NCBI GenBank assembly: GCA_018061385.1
Contig: JAGOUF010000081.1
Span: forward strand, 1-8,157
Reading direction: 5' to 3'
DNA from: Chitinophagaceae bacterium
GTDB taxonomy: Bacteria; Bacteroidota; Bacteroidia; Chitinophagales; Chitinophagaceae
Length of the DNA: 8,157 nucleotides
Numbering within the stretch: position 1 is the first letter of the stretch; each line of letters starts with the position of its first letter. The notes beneath the pieces were generated by a model. That model worked only from the letters and a program-made list of their open reading frames with translations. It did not search any database and had not been told where the DNA came from. Below are positions 1 to 7,014 of this stretch, piece by piece. The translations under genes were made by a program, and so were the position numbers.

Positions 1-1
1 C

Positions 2-1090
2 AATAGTGCAAGACGTATTTATGATGAGTGTAGTGAGAAACTTCGTTCACCAGAGTACAGCGTTAAAAACTTACTTCGAAAAATGAATGTTGTAACTGTA
101 TGTACTACAGATGATCCTACAGATAACTTAGAATTTCATAGTCAACTAAAAGATGATGGTTTTGAAATTCCAATTTTGCCAGCATTTAGACCCGATAAAG
201 CAATGGATGTTATTGACCCTATTAAGTTTAATGATTATATAAAAAAAATAGAGTCGGCAAGCAATATTTCAATTTCATCTTTTGAAGATTTTTTATATGC
301 TCTACAAAATCGTCACGATTTTTTTGCATCTATTGGTTGTGGAGTGAGTGATCATGGGTTAGAAGAAATTTATGCCGAAGATTTTACTGGAAGTGAAATT
401 GAAGTAATTTTCAATAAAATACATCAAGGAAAAGGATTGAATGATATTGAACAACGTAAATTTAAGAGTGCTATGTTATTGCACTTTGCTGAGTGGGATT
501 GGGAAAAAGGATGGGTACAACAATTTCATTTAGGAGCTTTACGTAACAATAATTTACGAATGATGAGAACTTTAGGAGCTGATACTGGATGGGACTCAAT
601 TGGTGACTTTTCTCAAGGTAAAAATCTTTCAAAATTCTTAGGGAAGTTAGATGATGAAGATAAATTGGCGAAAACCATTTTGTACAATTTAAATCCTGCC
701 GATAATGAATTAATGGCAACCATGATTGGAAATTTTAACGATGGTAGCAGTGCTGGAAAAATTCAGTGGGGTAGTGGTTGGTGGTTTTTAGACCAGAAAG
801 ATGGTATGTTAAAACAAATGAATGCTTTAAGTAATATGGGACTTCTAAGTAAATTTGTTGGTATGTTAACAGATAGTAGAAGTTTCATGTCGTTTCCAAG
901 ACATGAATATTTTAGACGCTTAATTTGTAATTTATTTGGAGAAGAAATTGAAAAAGGAGAATTGCCAAATGATATTGTTTGGGTAGGAAAAATTATTAAA
1001 GACATTTGTTTTTATAATGCACAACAATACTTTGGATTACAAACACAAACAGATAAAATTATCAAGCCAAGTCAGTTTAAAGTGGCTTAA
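2..1090 (+). CDS. uxaC: Glucuronate isomerase (uronate isomerase), 5'-truncated by the window edge
   Basis: UxaC interconverts D-glucuronate and D-fructuronate (and D-galacturonate and D-tagaturonate), the first cytoplasmic step of hexuronate breakdown. The frame is open from base 2 with no start, so 362 C-terminal residues of an enzyme usually near 470 residues are present; the ATG at 83 is an internal Met (KMNVVTVCTTDDPTD) and not the start. Family stretches seen in order are NVVTVCTTDDPTDNLEFH, LPAFRPDKA, FASIGCGVSDHGL, GWVQQFHLGALRNNN, KTILYNLNPADNE, MIGNF, GSGWWFLDQKDGM, FVGMLTDSRSFMSFPRHEYFRR and a terminal DICFYNAQQYF. All read as intact and close to the E. coli protein from memory. 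The N-terminal metal-ligand HxH region lies outside the window. A terminator follows 12 bases after the stop, so uxaC ends its transcription unit. Identity is very secure. Confidence 0.97.
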   Translation, partial: NSARRIYDECSEKLRSPEYSVKNLLRKMNVVTVCTTDDPTDNLEFHSQLKDDGFEIPILPAFRPDKAMDVIDPIKFNDYIKKIESASNISISSFEDFLYALQNRHDFFASIGCGVSDHGLEEIYAEDFTGSEIEVIFNKIHQGKGLNDIEQRKFKSAMLLHFAEWDWEKGWVQQFHLGALRNNNLRMMRTLGADTGWDSIGDFSQGKNLSKFLGKLDDEDKLAKTILYNLNPADNELMATMIGNFNDGSSAGKIQWGSGWWFLDQKDGMLKQMNALSNMGLLSKFVGMLTDSRSFMSFPRHEYFRRLICNLFGEEIEKGELPNDIVWVGKIIKDICFYNAQQYFGLQTQTDKIIKPSQFKVA

Positions 1091-1102
1091 ATTGATTAAA
1101 AT

Positions 1103-1136
1103 AAAATGCTACTTACAAATTGTAAGTAGCATTTTT
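1103..1136 (+). terminator. Intrinsic terminator after uxaC
   Basis: A perfect 15-base inverted repeat (1103-1117 with 1121-1135) encloses a 3-base loop and runs into a T-rich tail (ATTTTTATTATTTTT). The stem core is ATGCTACTTACA. It lies 12 bases after the uxaC stop and separates uxaC from the next gene. Confidence 0.9.
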
Positions 1137-1179
1137 ATTATTTTTATAACTAATATTGCTTTAAATTATATGAAATAAT

Positions 1180-1194
1180 ATACCATATTGGTAT
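1180..1194. repeat. Small palindrome ATACCA-tat-TGGTAT upstream of the PorG-like gene
   Basis: Six-base arms 1180-1185 and 1189-1194 are perfect complements around a 3-base centre, 46 bases before the downstream ATG. It could be an operator half-site pair or a weak hairpin, but in such AT-rich DNA chance is possible. No clear TTTG / TAnnTTTG promoter was recognised in this intergenic region (1091-1240). Confidence 0.3.
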
Positions 1195-1240
1195 TTTTCC
1201 TTATTTTTAATCCAAATTTAGAAAAGAAATTTACGCAAGT

Positions 1241-2131
1241 ATGAAAGCTATTTTACGAAACATTTTAATTGTATCTACACTTTTCACAGTATCAGCTAAT
1301 GCTCAACGTGTTAGAATTTCAGCTGCAGCAGGTGGAAGTGCCTATTATGGTGATTTAATTGCTGGTTCGCCACTTTTAAAACAAGTTTCTGGAGCAGTAA
1401 CTTTAGGCGGTAGTTATGATTTGTCCAATCAACTCAGATTAAGAGCTAGCTTGAGTGGTTTAGGTGTTCAGGGAGATGATAAAGATAATCCTGATCAAAA
1501 ATTTAAAAATAGAAACTTAAATTTTAAAAGCTTTATTTGGGAGTTAAATGTTGCTGCAGAATATGATTTTTTAAACAATGTAGAAGAATATTCATTTACT
1601 CCTTATGTATTTTTTGGTCCAGGTATCTTTGGTTTTAATCCAACAACAACAGATCGTTTCGGAGAAAAACAAAAACTAAGAGATTGGGGAACAGAGGGAC
1701 AAGGTTTAGCTGCTTACCCAGATAGAAAACCATATGCTTTAACACAATTTAATTTAGGTTTTGGTGCAGGTATTAGAATAGATTTAAGTGAAGCTTTACA
1801 AGTAGGTACTGAGTTGTTTATTAGAAAAACTTTTACAGATTACTTGGATGATGTAAGTACAAATGGATATGTTGATCCAGCTCTTTTTACTTCTCAAGGA
1901 AATGCTTTTTCACAATACTTAGCATTTCGAGGTGATGAGGTTGGAGCTACATTTTCAAAGACCATACCTAGAGGTAATCCTAATAGAAGCGATTTATACT
2001 ATAGTTTTCAAATAAAGTTTACTTACAAATTATTAAATGTTGAGTGGGGTGGTCCAACTGGTTTCTTTGGAGGAGGTGGTGGAGGTTTCGGTGCAAGAAA
2101 CAAAATGAGAAATCCTAGATCAGTACTATAA
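1241..2131 (+). CDS. PorG-like outer-membrane beta-barrel protein (DUF6089 family)
   Basis: This is a secreted, probably outer-membrane protein of 296 residues. The start gives a good signal peptide: MKAILRNILIVSTLFTVSANA, with likely cleavage after Ala21 before Gln22. Alternating aromatic/hydrophobic strands follow, with family-typical stretches AAAGGSAYYGDL (28-39), NRNLNFKSFIWELNVAAEYDF (90-110), FTPYVFFGPGIFGFNP (119-134), NLGFGAGIRIDLSEALQVGTEL (171-192) and KTFTDYLDDVSTNGYVD (196-212). This pattern matches the Bacteroidota DUF6089 family, which includes PorG, an outer-membrane component of the type IX secretion system. Whether this copy is the true PorG or a paralogue cannot be decided here, since no other secretion genes are adjacent. 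The C-terminus ends in a Gly-rich stretch (FFGGGGGGFGARNKMRNPRSVL, 275-296) after the last predicted strand, which is not typical of a barrel ending in an aromatic residue. The gene appears monocistronic. Confidence 0.8.
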   Translation: MKAILRNILIVSTLFTVSANAQRVRISAAAGGSAYYGDLIAGSPLLKQVSGAVTLGGSYDLSNQLRLRASLSGLGVQGDDKDNPDQKFKNRNLNFKSFIWELNVAAEYDFLNNVEEYSFTPYVFFGPGIFGFNPTTTDRFGEKQKLRDWGTEGQGLAAYPDRKPYALTQFNLGFGAGIRIDLSEALQVGTELFIRKTFTDYLDDVSTNGYVDPALFTSQGNAFSQYLAFRGDEVGATFSKTIPRGNPNRSDLYYSFQIKFTYKLLNVEWGGPTGFFGGGGGGFGARNKMRNPRSVL

Positions 2132-2154
2132 TTTTTTGAAATTATTGTTATAAG

Positions 2155-2184
2155 AAAAGCAGTCCTTCAAACGGCTGCTTTTTT
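2155..2184 (+). terminator. Intrinsic terminator after the PorG-like gene
   Basis: AAAAGCAG pairs with CTGCTTTT across a TCC-TTCAAAC-GG loop, in which CC/GG can extend the stem past one bulged T. A run of six T follows. It starts 24 bases after the stop codon. Confidence 0.85.
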
Positions 2185-2203
2185 GTTTCTTTCAATTATT
2201 CAA

Positions 2204-2232
2204 TTTGCGATTTGCGAAGTATAGCTATTTTG
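2204..2232 (+). promoter_or_regulatory. Candidate bshC promoter, with tandem ATTTGCG repeat
   Basis: TTTG at 2204-2207 is followed after 18 bases by TATTTTG at 2226-2232. This resembles the Bacteroidota -33/-7 pair TTTG / TAnnTTTG, but the -7 box is one base short. The TTTG lies in a two-copy tandem repeat ATTTGCG (2203-2209 and 2210-2216). The implied leader is roughly 45 bases. This is pattern matching only. Confidence 0.3.
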
Positions 2233-2283
2233 TGAAATCGTCTTTTCAATAAAATTGGCTTATTTTGTAATAATTTATTAAAT

Positions 2284-3879
2284 ATGGAAGTTAAGAGTAG
2301 CCATTTATCGTACAAAAGCACAGGATATTTTTCAAAAATTGTAATTGATTATTTGGATAGAGATGAAAAATTAAAGCCATTTTATCAACACAATAATTCC
2401 AGAGAAGGTATTCAATCAGCCATTGAGTTTAGACAGAAATTTAATACTAATAGAAAGATTTTGGTTAAGCAATTGCAAAAACAATATGAGGGCTTACCAC
2501 TAAATGAACTACAACAACAAAACTTAACCTCGTTGCTAGATGAAAATACTTTTACTATAACAACTGCACACCAGCCCAATATTTTTACAGGTCCACTTTA
2601 TTTTATTTATAAAATAATGCATTCAATTAAGCTTGCAAATCAATTAAAAATAGATTTACCGGCATACAATTTTGTTCCATTTTATTATATGGGTAGCGAA
2701 GATGCTGATTTGGAAGAAATTGGTACTTTAACGGTAGGTGGAGAAAAATTGGTTTGGCAAACCAATCAAACTGGTGCCGTTGGAAGAATGAAAGTTGACG
2801 AAAGTTTACTCAAATTAATTGATAGAATTCATGGACAAGTTGGTGTAAATGAATTTGGGGTAGAGCTTACACAAATTTTTAAAGCTGTTTATACCTTGGG
2901 CAAATCAATTCAACAAGCAAGCTTAGAATTGGTAAATATTTTATTCCAACAGTTTGGTTTATTGGTTCTTATGCCAGATAATTCAATTTTAAAAGCGGAA
3001 TTTAATAAAATTATTAGCAAAGAAATTGAATCTAAATTTTCAAATAAAATATTGCAACATTCTATAAATCAATTAGGTAAGCATTATAAAGTACAAACAC
3101 TAGGTAGAGAAATAAACCTGTTTTATCTATACGAAAACCATAGAGAACGCATAGAGCAAGAAGGTGATTTTTATTTAGTTAAAAAACTAAATAAATCATT
3201 CCAATTAATTGAAATTCAAGAAGAAATAAAAAATTATCCTGAACGATTTAGTGCCAATGTTATACTAAGAGGTGTATTTCAAGAAACAATCTTACCAAAT
3301 ATTGCTTTTATTGGTGGAGGGGGAGAATTGGCCTATTGGCTAGAACTGAAGGAAATTTTTAAAGCTGCCAATGTTCCTTATCCTGCTTTAGTGTTAAGAA
3401 ACTCTTTTTTATTGATTTCAAAAAAGCAACAGCAGATTATTTCAAATCATGGAATTGAACTTACTCAGCTTTTCCTGAAGGAATTTGATTTGATCCAACT
3501 GAAAATTTTGGCTGCATCTAGCAATCAATTGAACATATCAGATGAAATTGATCAAATAAGCAGGTTGTATACTCAAATTGAACATTTAGCAACTCTAGTA
3601 GATGGTTCATTATCAAACCATATACAAGCATTAAAAACTAAAGCTCTAAATAAATTGGCTTGTGTTGAAAAGAAGATGATACGTTCTGAAAAAAGAAATT
3701 TCAGCTTATTAAGCTCTCAAATACATCAATTAAAACAAGCATTGTTTCCGAATGAAAGTCTACAAGAAAGGGTAGAAAACTTCTCGTTATTCTATTCTAA
3801 GCATGGAAAGGATTGGTTGAACACAATTTATCAATCATCTTTAGCACTAGAGCAGCAATTTACAGTTGTGTATGAGTAA
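2284..3879 (+). CDS. bshC: Bacillithiol synthase, cysteine-adding enzyme BshC
   Basis: BshC catalyses the last step of bacillithiol synthesis, adding cysteine to glucosaminyl-malate; it is cytoplasmic. The 531 residues match the usual length of about 530-540. Family landmarks in order: TTAHQPNIFTGPLYFIYK (93-110), the nucleotide-fold stretch NFVPFYYMGSEDADLEEIGTL (129-149), NVILRGVFQETILPNIAFIGGGGELAYW (325-352, where the family often has GGPGE), a C-terminal helical coiled coil (about 420-485) with KKMIRSEKRNFS, and LFPNESLQERVENF (487-500) close to the end. The ATG is preceded by an A/T-rich leader without Shine-Dalgarno sequence, as usual in this phylum. It stands alone; bshA and bshB are not in the window, which is common because bsh genes are often scattered. 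No hairpin terminator directly follows the stop. Identity is secure. Confidence 0.95.
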   Translation: MEVKSSHLSYKSTGYFSKIVIDYLDRDEKLKPFYQHNNSREGIQSAIEFRQKFNTNRKILVKQLQKQYEGLPLNELQQQNLTSLLDENTFTITTAHQPNIFTGPLYFIYKIMHSIKLANQLKIDLPAYNFVPFYYMGSEDADLEEIGTLTVGGEKLVWQTNQTGAVGRMKVDESLLKLIDRIHGQVGVNEFGVELTQIFKAVYTLGKSIQQASLELVNILFQQFGLLVLMPDNSILKAEFNKIISKEIESKFSNKILQHSINQLGKHYKVQTLGREINLFYLYENHRERIEQEGDFYLVKKLNKSFQLIEIQEEIKNYPERFSANVILRGVFQETILPNIAFIGGGGELAYWLELKEIFKAANVPYPALVLRNSFLLISKKQQQIISNHGIELTQLFLKEFDLIQLKILAASSNQLNISDEIDQISRLYTQIEHLATLVDGSLSNHIQALKTKALNKLACVEKKMIRSEKRNFSLLSSQIHQLKQALFPNESLQERVENFSLFYSKHGKDWLNTIYQSSLALEQQFTVVYE

Positions 3880-3927
3880 TTAAATTTTCAAGAAGTAAGA
3901 AGTGGTATTAAATTACAAGCAAGCAAC

Positions 3928-3942
3928 TTAACATAATGTTAA
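3928..3942. repeat. Near-palindrome TTAACAT-a-ATGTTAA downstream of bshC
   Basis: Perfect 7-base arms surround one central base, 49 bases after the bshC stop. A symmetrical site of this size could bind a dimeric regulator, but the composition is almost all A/T and it lies far (about 118 bases) from the promoter candidate of the next gene. Its function is unknown. Confidence 0.25.
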
Positions 3943-4059
3943 TTATAGGATAAATATTAACCATAATATTGAAAACCAATAACTTATCATTCCAATAAAC
4001 TATATGAAACTTTCGTTTACCAAGATATATAAAATTTAAAAGATAAATTAAAGTAAAAA

Positions 4060-4090
4060 TTTGCTAAACTTTATTAACAGTTTATTTTTC
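4060..4090 (+). promoter_or_regulatory. Candidate promoter for the Omp28-type lipoprotein gene
   Basis: TTTG at 4060-4063 is separated by 19 bases from TATTTTTC at 4083-4090, a seven-of-eight style match to TAnnTTTG with only the final G changed. Spacing fits the Bacteroidota primary sigma-factor consensus. A transcript would start near 4095, giving about a 50-base leader to the ATG at 4148 and only about 10 bases to the ATG at 4106. The spacer also contains a weak inverted repeat (TAAACT 4065-4070 with AGTTTA 4079-4084). Confidence 0.45.
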
Positions 4091-4147
4091 AACCTATAAT
4101 AAGTTATGTTTGCCAAACTAAATTCCTGCATTAAATTTTTGTGTTTC

Positions 4148-5242
4148 ATGAGAAAAATCTTTGTTTCCTTTTTTCTATTAGCTGCAATTGTTATCATTTT
4201 TAATTCATGCACCCAAACTACTTATACTAACGACAACGTTGTACCAACCAGCATGAAAATTTCTTTAAGCAAAGCAACCATTGTTGCCGACGGTATTGAT
4301 AAATCTGAAGTAACAGTAAAAGATCAATCTGGCAACGATATCAGTTTAACTTCAATTATTGTTGTAAACGATATTGCAATAAATGGCACTGCAATTACCC
4401 TTGAAGCTAGTCAACAAGGTACATTCAAAGTTTTTGCTACAAAGTTTGGCATCATCAGCGATACATTAACCATTTCTACAACAGCACCAACAACTGCAAA
4501 ATATTCAACTAAAGTATTGGCTGAAGATTATACAGGTTCTTGGTGTGGTTGGTGCCCAAGAGTTGCTTATAAAATGAACAATTTTGTACAAAACAACAGT
4601 AAAATAATTCCTGTTCGTTTTCACAACAACGATGCATTAAGCTCACCTTCAGTTGATTCTGCTTTAAGAGCAGCTTCTGGTATTACAGCTGTTCCAAACG
4701 TAATGATCAATCGTTTAACCACTTTAAAAGAAAATGGCGATGTGAATAGTTTAGCAGATAGTGTTGGATTTAGACCTTATTTACAAAAACGTGCTGTTTT
4801 GGGATTGGCTTTAAATTCTACAATTACTGGCAACACTTTAAATGTTACAACCAAAGTTGGTTTTGATGCAACCATCAGCGATAGTTTAAAGCTAGTTGTT
4901 GTGTTGGTTGAGGATGGTCTTATCTTACCTCAAACCAATTATTATAGCAACAATTCAAGTTATCCAGCAACGCCATTCTTTAGTTCTGGCAATCCAATAA
5001 CAAACTTTGTACATCACTCAGTATTTAGACAATCACCAACTACTGTTTTTGGAATCACTATTCCGTCAACAGCACAAGTTAAAAATGGTGAATATACAAG
5101 CACATTTACATTCAATATTACTGGTTATACAGCAAATAACTTAAAAGTTGTTGCATTTGTACAGTATGCTGGTAGTCAAGTAAAATCTGGTGTATTAAAT
5201 GCACAATTAGTTGCAGCAGGTTCAAATCAAGCTTACGATTAA
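4148..5242 (+). CDS. Omp28-related lipoprotein with Ig-like and thioredoxin-like (CGWC) domains
   Basis: This is a predicted lipoprotein of 364 residues. An ATG 42 bases upstream (4106) would also be in frame, but 4148 gives a clean lipoprotein signal, MRKIFVSFFLLAAIVIIFNSC, with lipidated Cys21, and suits the promoter candidate. After a short linker comes a bacterial Ig-like (Big_1-like) domain at about 33-112 (SLSKATIVADGIDKSEVTVKDQSG). The Omp28-family thioredoxin-like domain begins at about 122 with VLAEDYTGSWCGWCPRVAYKMN; the CGWC pair is at 133-136 and the expected cis-Pro is in ITAVPNVMINR (Pro183). The C-terminal half is beta-rich. Omp28 of Porphyromonas gingivalis is the named relative; its biological role is poorly settled. 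The intact CxxC plus cis-Pro suggests thiol-disulfide activity at the cell envelope, which is inference. Transcription probably stops at the following hairpin. Confidence 0.85.
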   Translation: MRKIFVSFFLLAAIVIIFNSCTQTTYTNDNVVPTSMKISLSKATIVADGIDKSEVTVKDQSGNDISLTSIIVVNDIAINGTAITLEASQQGTFKVFATKFGIISDTLTISTTAPTTAKYSTKVLAEDYTGSWCGWCPRVAYKMNNFVQNNSKIIPVRFHNNDALSSPSVDSALRAASGITAVPNVMINRLTTLKENGDVNSLADSVGFRPYLQKRAVLGLALNSTITGNTLNVTTKVGFDATISDSLKLVVVLVEDGLILPQTNYYSNNSSYPATPFFSSGNPITNFVHHSVFRQSPTTVFGITIPSTAQVKNGEYTSTFTFNITGYTANNLKVVAFVQYAGSQVKSGVLNAQLVAAGSNQAYD

Positions 5243-5265
5243 AGTATAAAACACAACAATATTTT

Positions 5266-5304
5266 AAAATCCCTTACTCAAATTTGCAGCAAGGGATTTT
5301 TTAT
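5266..5304 (+). terminator. Intrinsic terminator after the Omp28-type gene
   Basis: AAAATCCCTT (5266-5275) pairs perfectly with AAGGGATTTT (5291-5300) around a 15-base loop, and the T run continues to TTTTTTATT. It begins 23 bases after the stop codon. The A-rich left arm may let it act in both directions. Confidence 0.85.
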
Positions 5305-5327
5305 TACCTCCAACGCTTCTCTCCTCT

Positions 5328-5335
5328 TATATTTG
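5328..5335 (+). promoter_or_regulatory. Perfect TAnnTTTG -7 box just before the glycosyltransferase start
   Basis: TATATTTG matches the Bacteroidota -7 element exactly and ends four bases before the ATG at 5340. No TTG/TTTG is seen at the expected -33 position (about 5305-5310). If it is used, the transcript would begin at or next to the ATG and be leaderless or nearly so. Confidence 0.35.
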
Positions 5336-5339
5336 TTTT

Positions 5340-6257
5340 ATGAAGCCTATCAGTTTCATTATTATTACATACAATCGTGCAAACGATACGTTAGAACTGC
5401 TACAAAACATCAGTTCATTAAATAGTGCAGCAACCTTATTGCAAGATGTAATTTTAGTAAACAATGCTTCAACTGACGATTATTCTGAAGTAAAAAATTA
5501 TATTGAAAAAACTACCTCCCTTCCATTTCAATACATTGATGCTCCCTCGAATTTAGGTGTTACTAAAGGTAGAAATTTTGCATTGCAATTTGCCAAAGGC
5601 GAAATTTGCATTTTTTTAGATGACGATGCTGTGCTGCAAAATAAAGATGCTTTAGAAAATACACTTCAAAGTTTTAAAAATCCAGGTTATAAGAATAGAG
5701 AAATTGCTATTGTTTCATTTAAAGTTTTGTATTATCAAAATTTAGAAATGCAGGTAAATGCTTTACCACACAAACAGTTTGATTCATACAAAAACAAATC
5801 AACATTTTTTACCTATTATTTTGCTGGCGGAGCCCATGCCATTAAAAGAAAAGTATTAGATGAAGTGGGCAACTTGCCAGAAGAATTTTTTTATGGAATG
5901 GAAGAATACGATTTAAGCTACCGAGTTATCAATAAAGGTTATTGCATTAAATACGATGACGCAATTGTAATGCTTCATAAAGAAAGTCCACTTGGCAGAA
6001 AACCCAAACATGAAAAATTACAAATGATGTGGGTTAATAAAACCAAAGTTGCTTACAGATATTTACCCATTGGTTATTTTGTAACAACAGCTATAATGTG
6101 GAGTATTCAATTTTTAAAAGAAACCAATTTTAATTTGAAAGGTTTTTTGAATGGTTGGAAAGCTATTTTCTCAATTGTTTGTAACGAAAAAAGAACACCA
6201 CTTAAAAAAAGCTCCTTAGCATATTTACAAAGTGTAAAAGCTAGACTTTGGTATTAG
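5340..6257 (+). CDS. Family 2 glycosyltransferase (GT-A fold)
   Basis: This predicted cytoplasmic or membrane-associated glycosyltransferase of 305 residues transfers a sugar from a nucleotide donor; donor and acceptor cannot be told from sequence. Landmarks: N-terminal ISFIIITYNRANDTLELL (4-21), VILVNNASTDD (37-47), NLGVTKGRNFAL (71-82), the metal-binding acidic motif FLDDDAVL (92-99, DDD at 94-96), AGGAHAIKRKVLDEVGNLPEEFF (162-184), a catalytic-base type motif FFYGMEEYDLSYRVINKGY (183-201), and His213 in MLHKES. A hydrophobic stretch at about 242-259 may attach it to the membrane. This layout is like the rhamnosyltransferase/WbbL-type GT2 group, typical of surface glycan or O-antigen synthesis, but no neighbouring glycan genes support a pathway. 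It stands alone after a terminator and converges on mqnA with only 16 bases between stop codons; no clear terminator is seen in the gap. Confidence 0.88.
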   Translation: MKPISFIIITYNRANDTLELLQNISSLNSAATLLQDVILVNNASTDDYSEVKNYIEKTTSLPFQYIDAPSNLGVTKGRNFALQFAKGEICIFLDDDAVLQNKDALENTLQSFKNPGYKNREIAIVSFKVLYYQNLEMQVNALPHKQFDSYKNKSTFFTYYFAGGAHAIKRKVLDEVGNLPEEFFYGMEEYDLSYRVINKGYCIKYDDAIVMLHKESPLGRKPKHEKLQMMWVNKTKVAYRYLPIGYFVTTAIMWSIQFLKETNFNLKGFLNGWKAIFSIVCNEKRTPLKKSSLAYLQSVKARLWY

Positions 6258-6273
6258 CTACGAACTATTTATT

Positions 6274-7014
6274 TTATAATTCAGACAAATAATCTAAAAA
6301 TAATTTCAGCCCTTTTTTCTTTTCTTCATCTAATAGGTAGCTAATATTTTGGGTATAATATTTTTTTAGATCGTACAACGAAAACGGATTTTCTGCTACA
6401 ACTTCATCAATATGTTGTAAACCAAAAGCATTGGCTGCATTAAATTCATCTACAAAATCTTTAGGTAAAACTTTGTTGCTTACCCAAGCAGCAAATACAA
6501 ATGGTAAGCCTGTAAAAGCAATCCACTCTTCGGCCAAATCGTACACAAAAAGCGATATTTTTTGTTGCTCTAAAGCTCTATCGCCAATTACAACACCTGC
6601 AGTTGTACCTTTAATTTCATTTCTAAAATCAGCTCCTGCATCTAGAAAAATCACTTCCTTTTTCCAATAATTTTTTAGTAAAATTTTACATAAGTTAACC
6701 GATGTTTTACTTTGATAATCAAGCAGTACAGTTTCTATCTTATCCAATTCAACCTCGCTAAATAAACAAACACTTGTAACAGGTTCGGTTGCACCAATAC
6801 AATAATTGCTTACAATATATGCTTCTTGTAATTTAGGAATAATTGCCACAGGTACTAAACCAATATCAATTTGATTGTTTAATAATTGTGTTGCAATATT
6901 TGATGGATAATCTTCAATCAATTCAATTTTTTCCATTAAACCACTTCGTTTAATTCCGTATAAAAGTGGCTTTGTATTTTTATAGCTAACGGCTCCAACT
7001 TTAATCTTCTTCAA
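6274..7014 (-). CDS. mqnA: Chorismate dehydratase MqnA (futalosine menaquinone pathway), TTG start
   Basis: MqnA dehydrates chorismate to 3-[(1-carboxyvinyl)oxy]benzoate, the entry step of the futalosine route to menaquinone; the fold is that of periplasmic-binding-protein-like MqnA/MqnD enzymes but cytoplasmic. The 246 residues include KIKVGAVSYKNTKPLLYG (3-20; the family usually reads SYLNTKPL, so Lys12 is slightly unusual), NNQIDIGLVPVAIIP (46-60), CIGATEPVTSVCLFS (72-86), LLDYQSKTSVNL (97-108) and GVVIGDRAL (140-148). MqnA is preferred over MqnD because of the SYxNTKPL start and DYQSKTSVNL/VIGDRAL motifs. The only in-frame ATG/GTG/TTG between the upstream stop (7117-7122) and the conserved N-terminus is TTG at 7014-7012. 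Three ATGs just upstream are out of frame. The gene is divergent from purB and convergent with the glycosyltransferase gene; other mqn genes are not in the window. Confidence 0.92.
   Translation of the reverse strand: MKKIKVGAVSYKNTKPLLYGIKRSGLMEKIELIEDYPSNIATQLLNNQIDIGLVPVAIIPKLQEAYIVSNYCIGATEPVTSVCLFSEVELDKIETVLLDYQSKTSVNLCKILLKNYWKKEVIFLDAGADFRNEIKGTTAGVVIGDRALEQQKISLFVYDLAEEWIAFTGLPFVFAAWVSNKVLPKDFVDEFNAANAFGLQHIDEVVAENPFSLYDLKKYYTQNISYLLDEEKKKGLKLFLDYLSEL

Noticed and set aside
83..85. ATG at 83 as the start of uxaC
   Set aside because: The frame is open back to base 2 and the upstream residues (NSARRIYDECSEKLRSPEYS) continue the UxaC family sequence, so this Met is internal.
471..1005. 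Minus-strand open frames at 471-719 and 763-1005
   Set aside because: They lie wholly inside uxaC, whose sense protein is strongly conserved; their translations look like no known protein.
2254..2267. TTG and TTTTG at 2254-2267 as a second bshC promoter
   Set aside because: The elements are too close together, and using the TTTTG at 2228-2232 as the -33 box gives 27 bases, outside the usual range.
4065..4089. Hairpin TAAACT/AGTTTA followed by TTTTT as a terminator for bshC
   Set aside because: Six mostly A-T pairs lie almost 190 bases after the bshC stop and coincide with a better promoter match.
4106..4147. Upstream ATG as start of the Omp28-type lipoprotein
   Set aside because: It would put 14 residues before a textbook lipoprotein signal peptide and leave a leader of only about 10 bases from the promoter candidate; kept only as an alternative.
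6237..6259. Weak AGCTA/TAGCT hairpin between the convergent glycosyltransferase and mqnA genes
   Set aside because: Only five pairs with an 11-base loop, and it overlaps the end of the glycosyltransferase coding region; too weak to call a terminator.
6431..6670. Plus-strand open frame of 79 codons
   Set aside because: It is antisense to conserved mqnA sequence and shows no recognisable domain.
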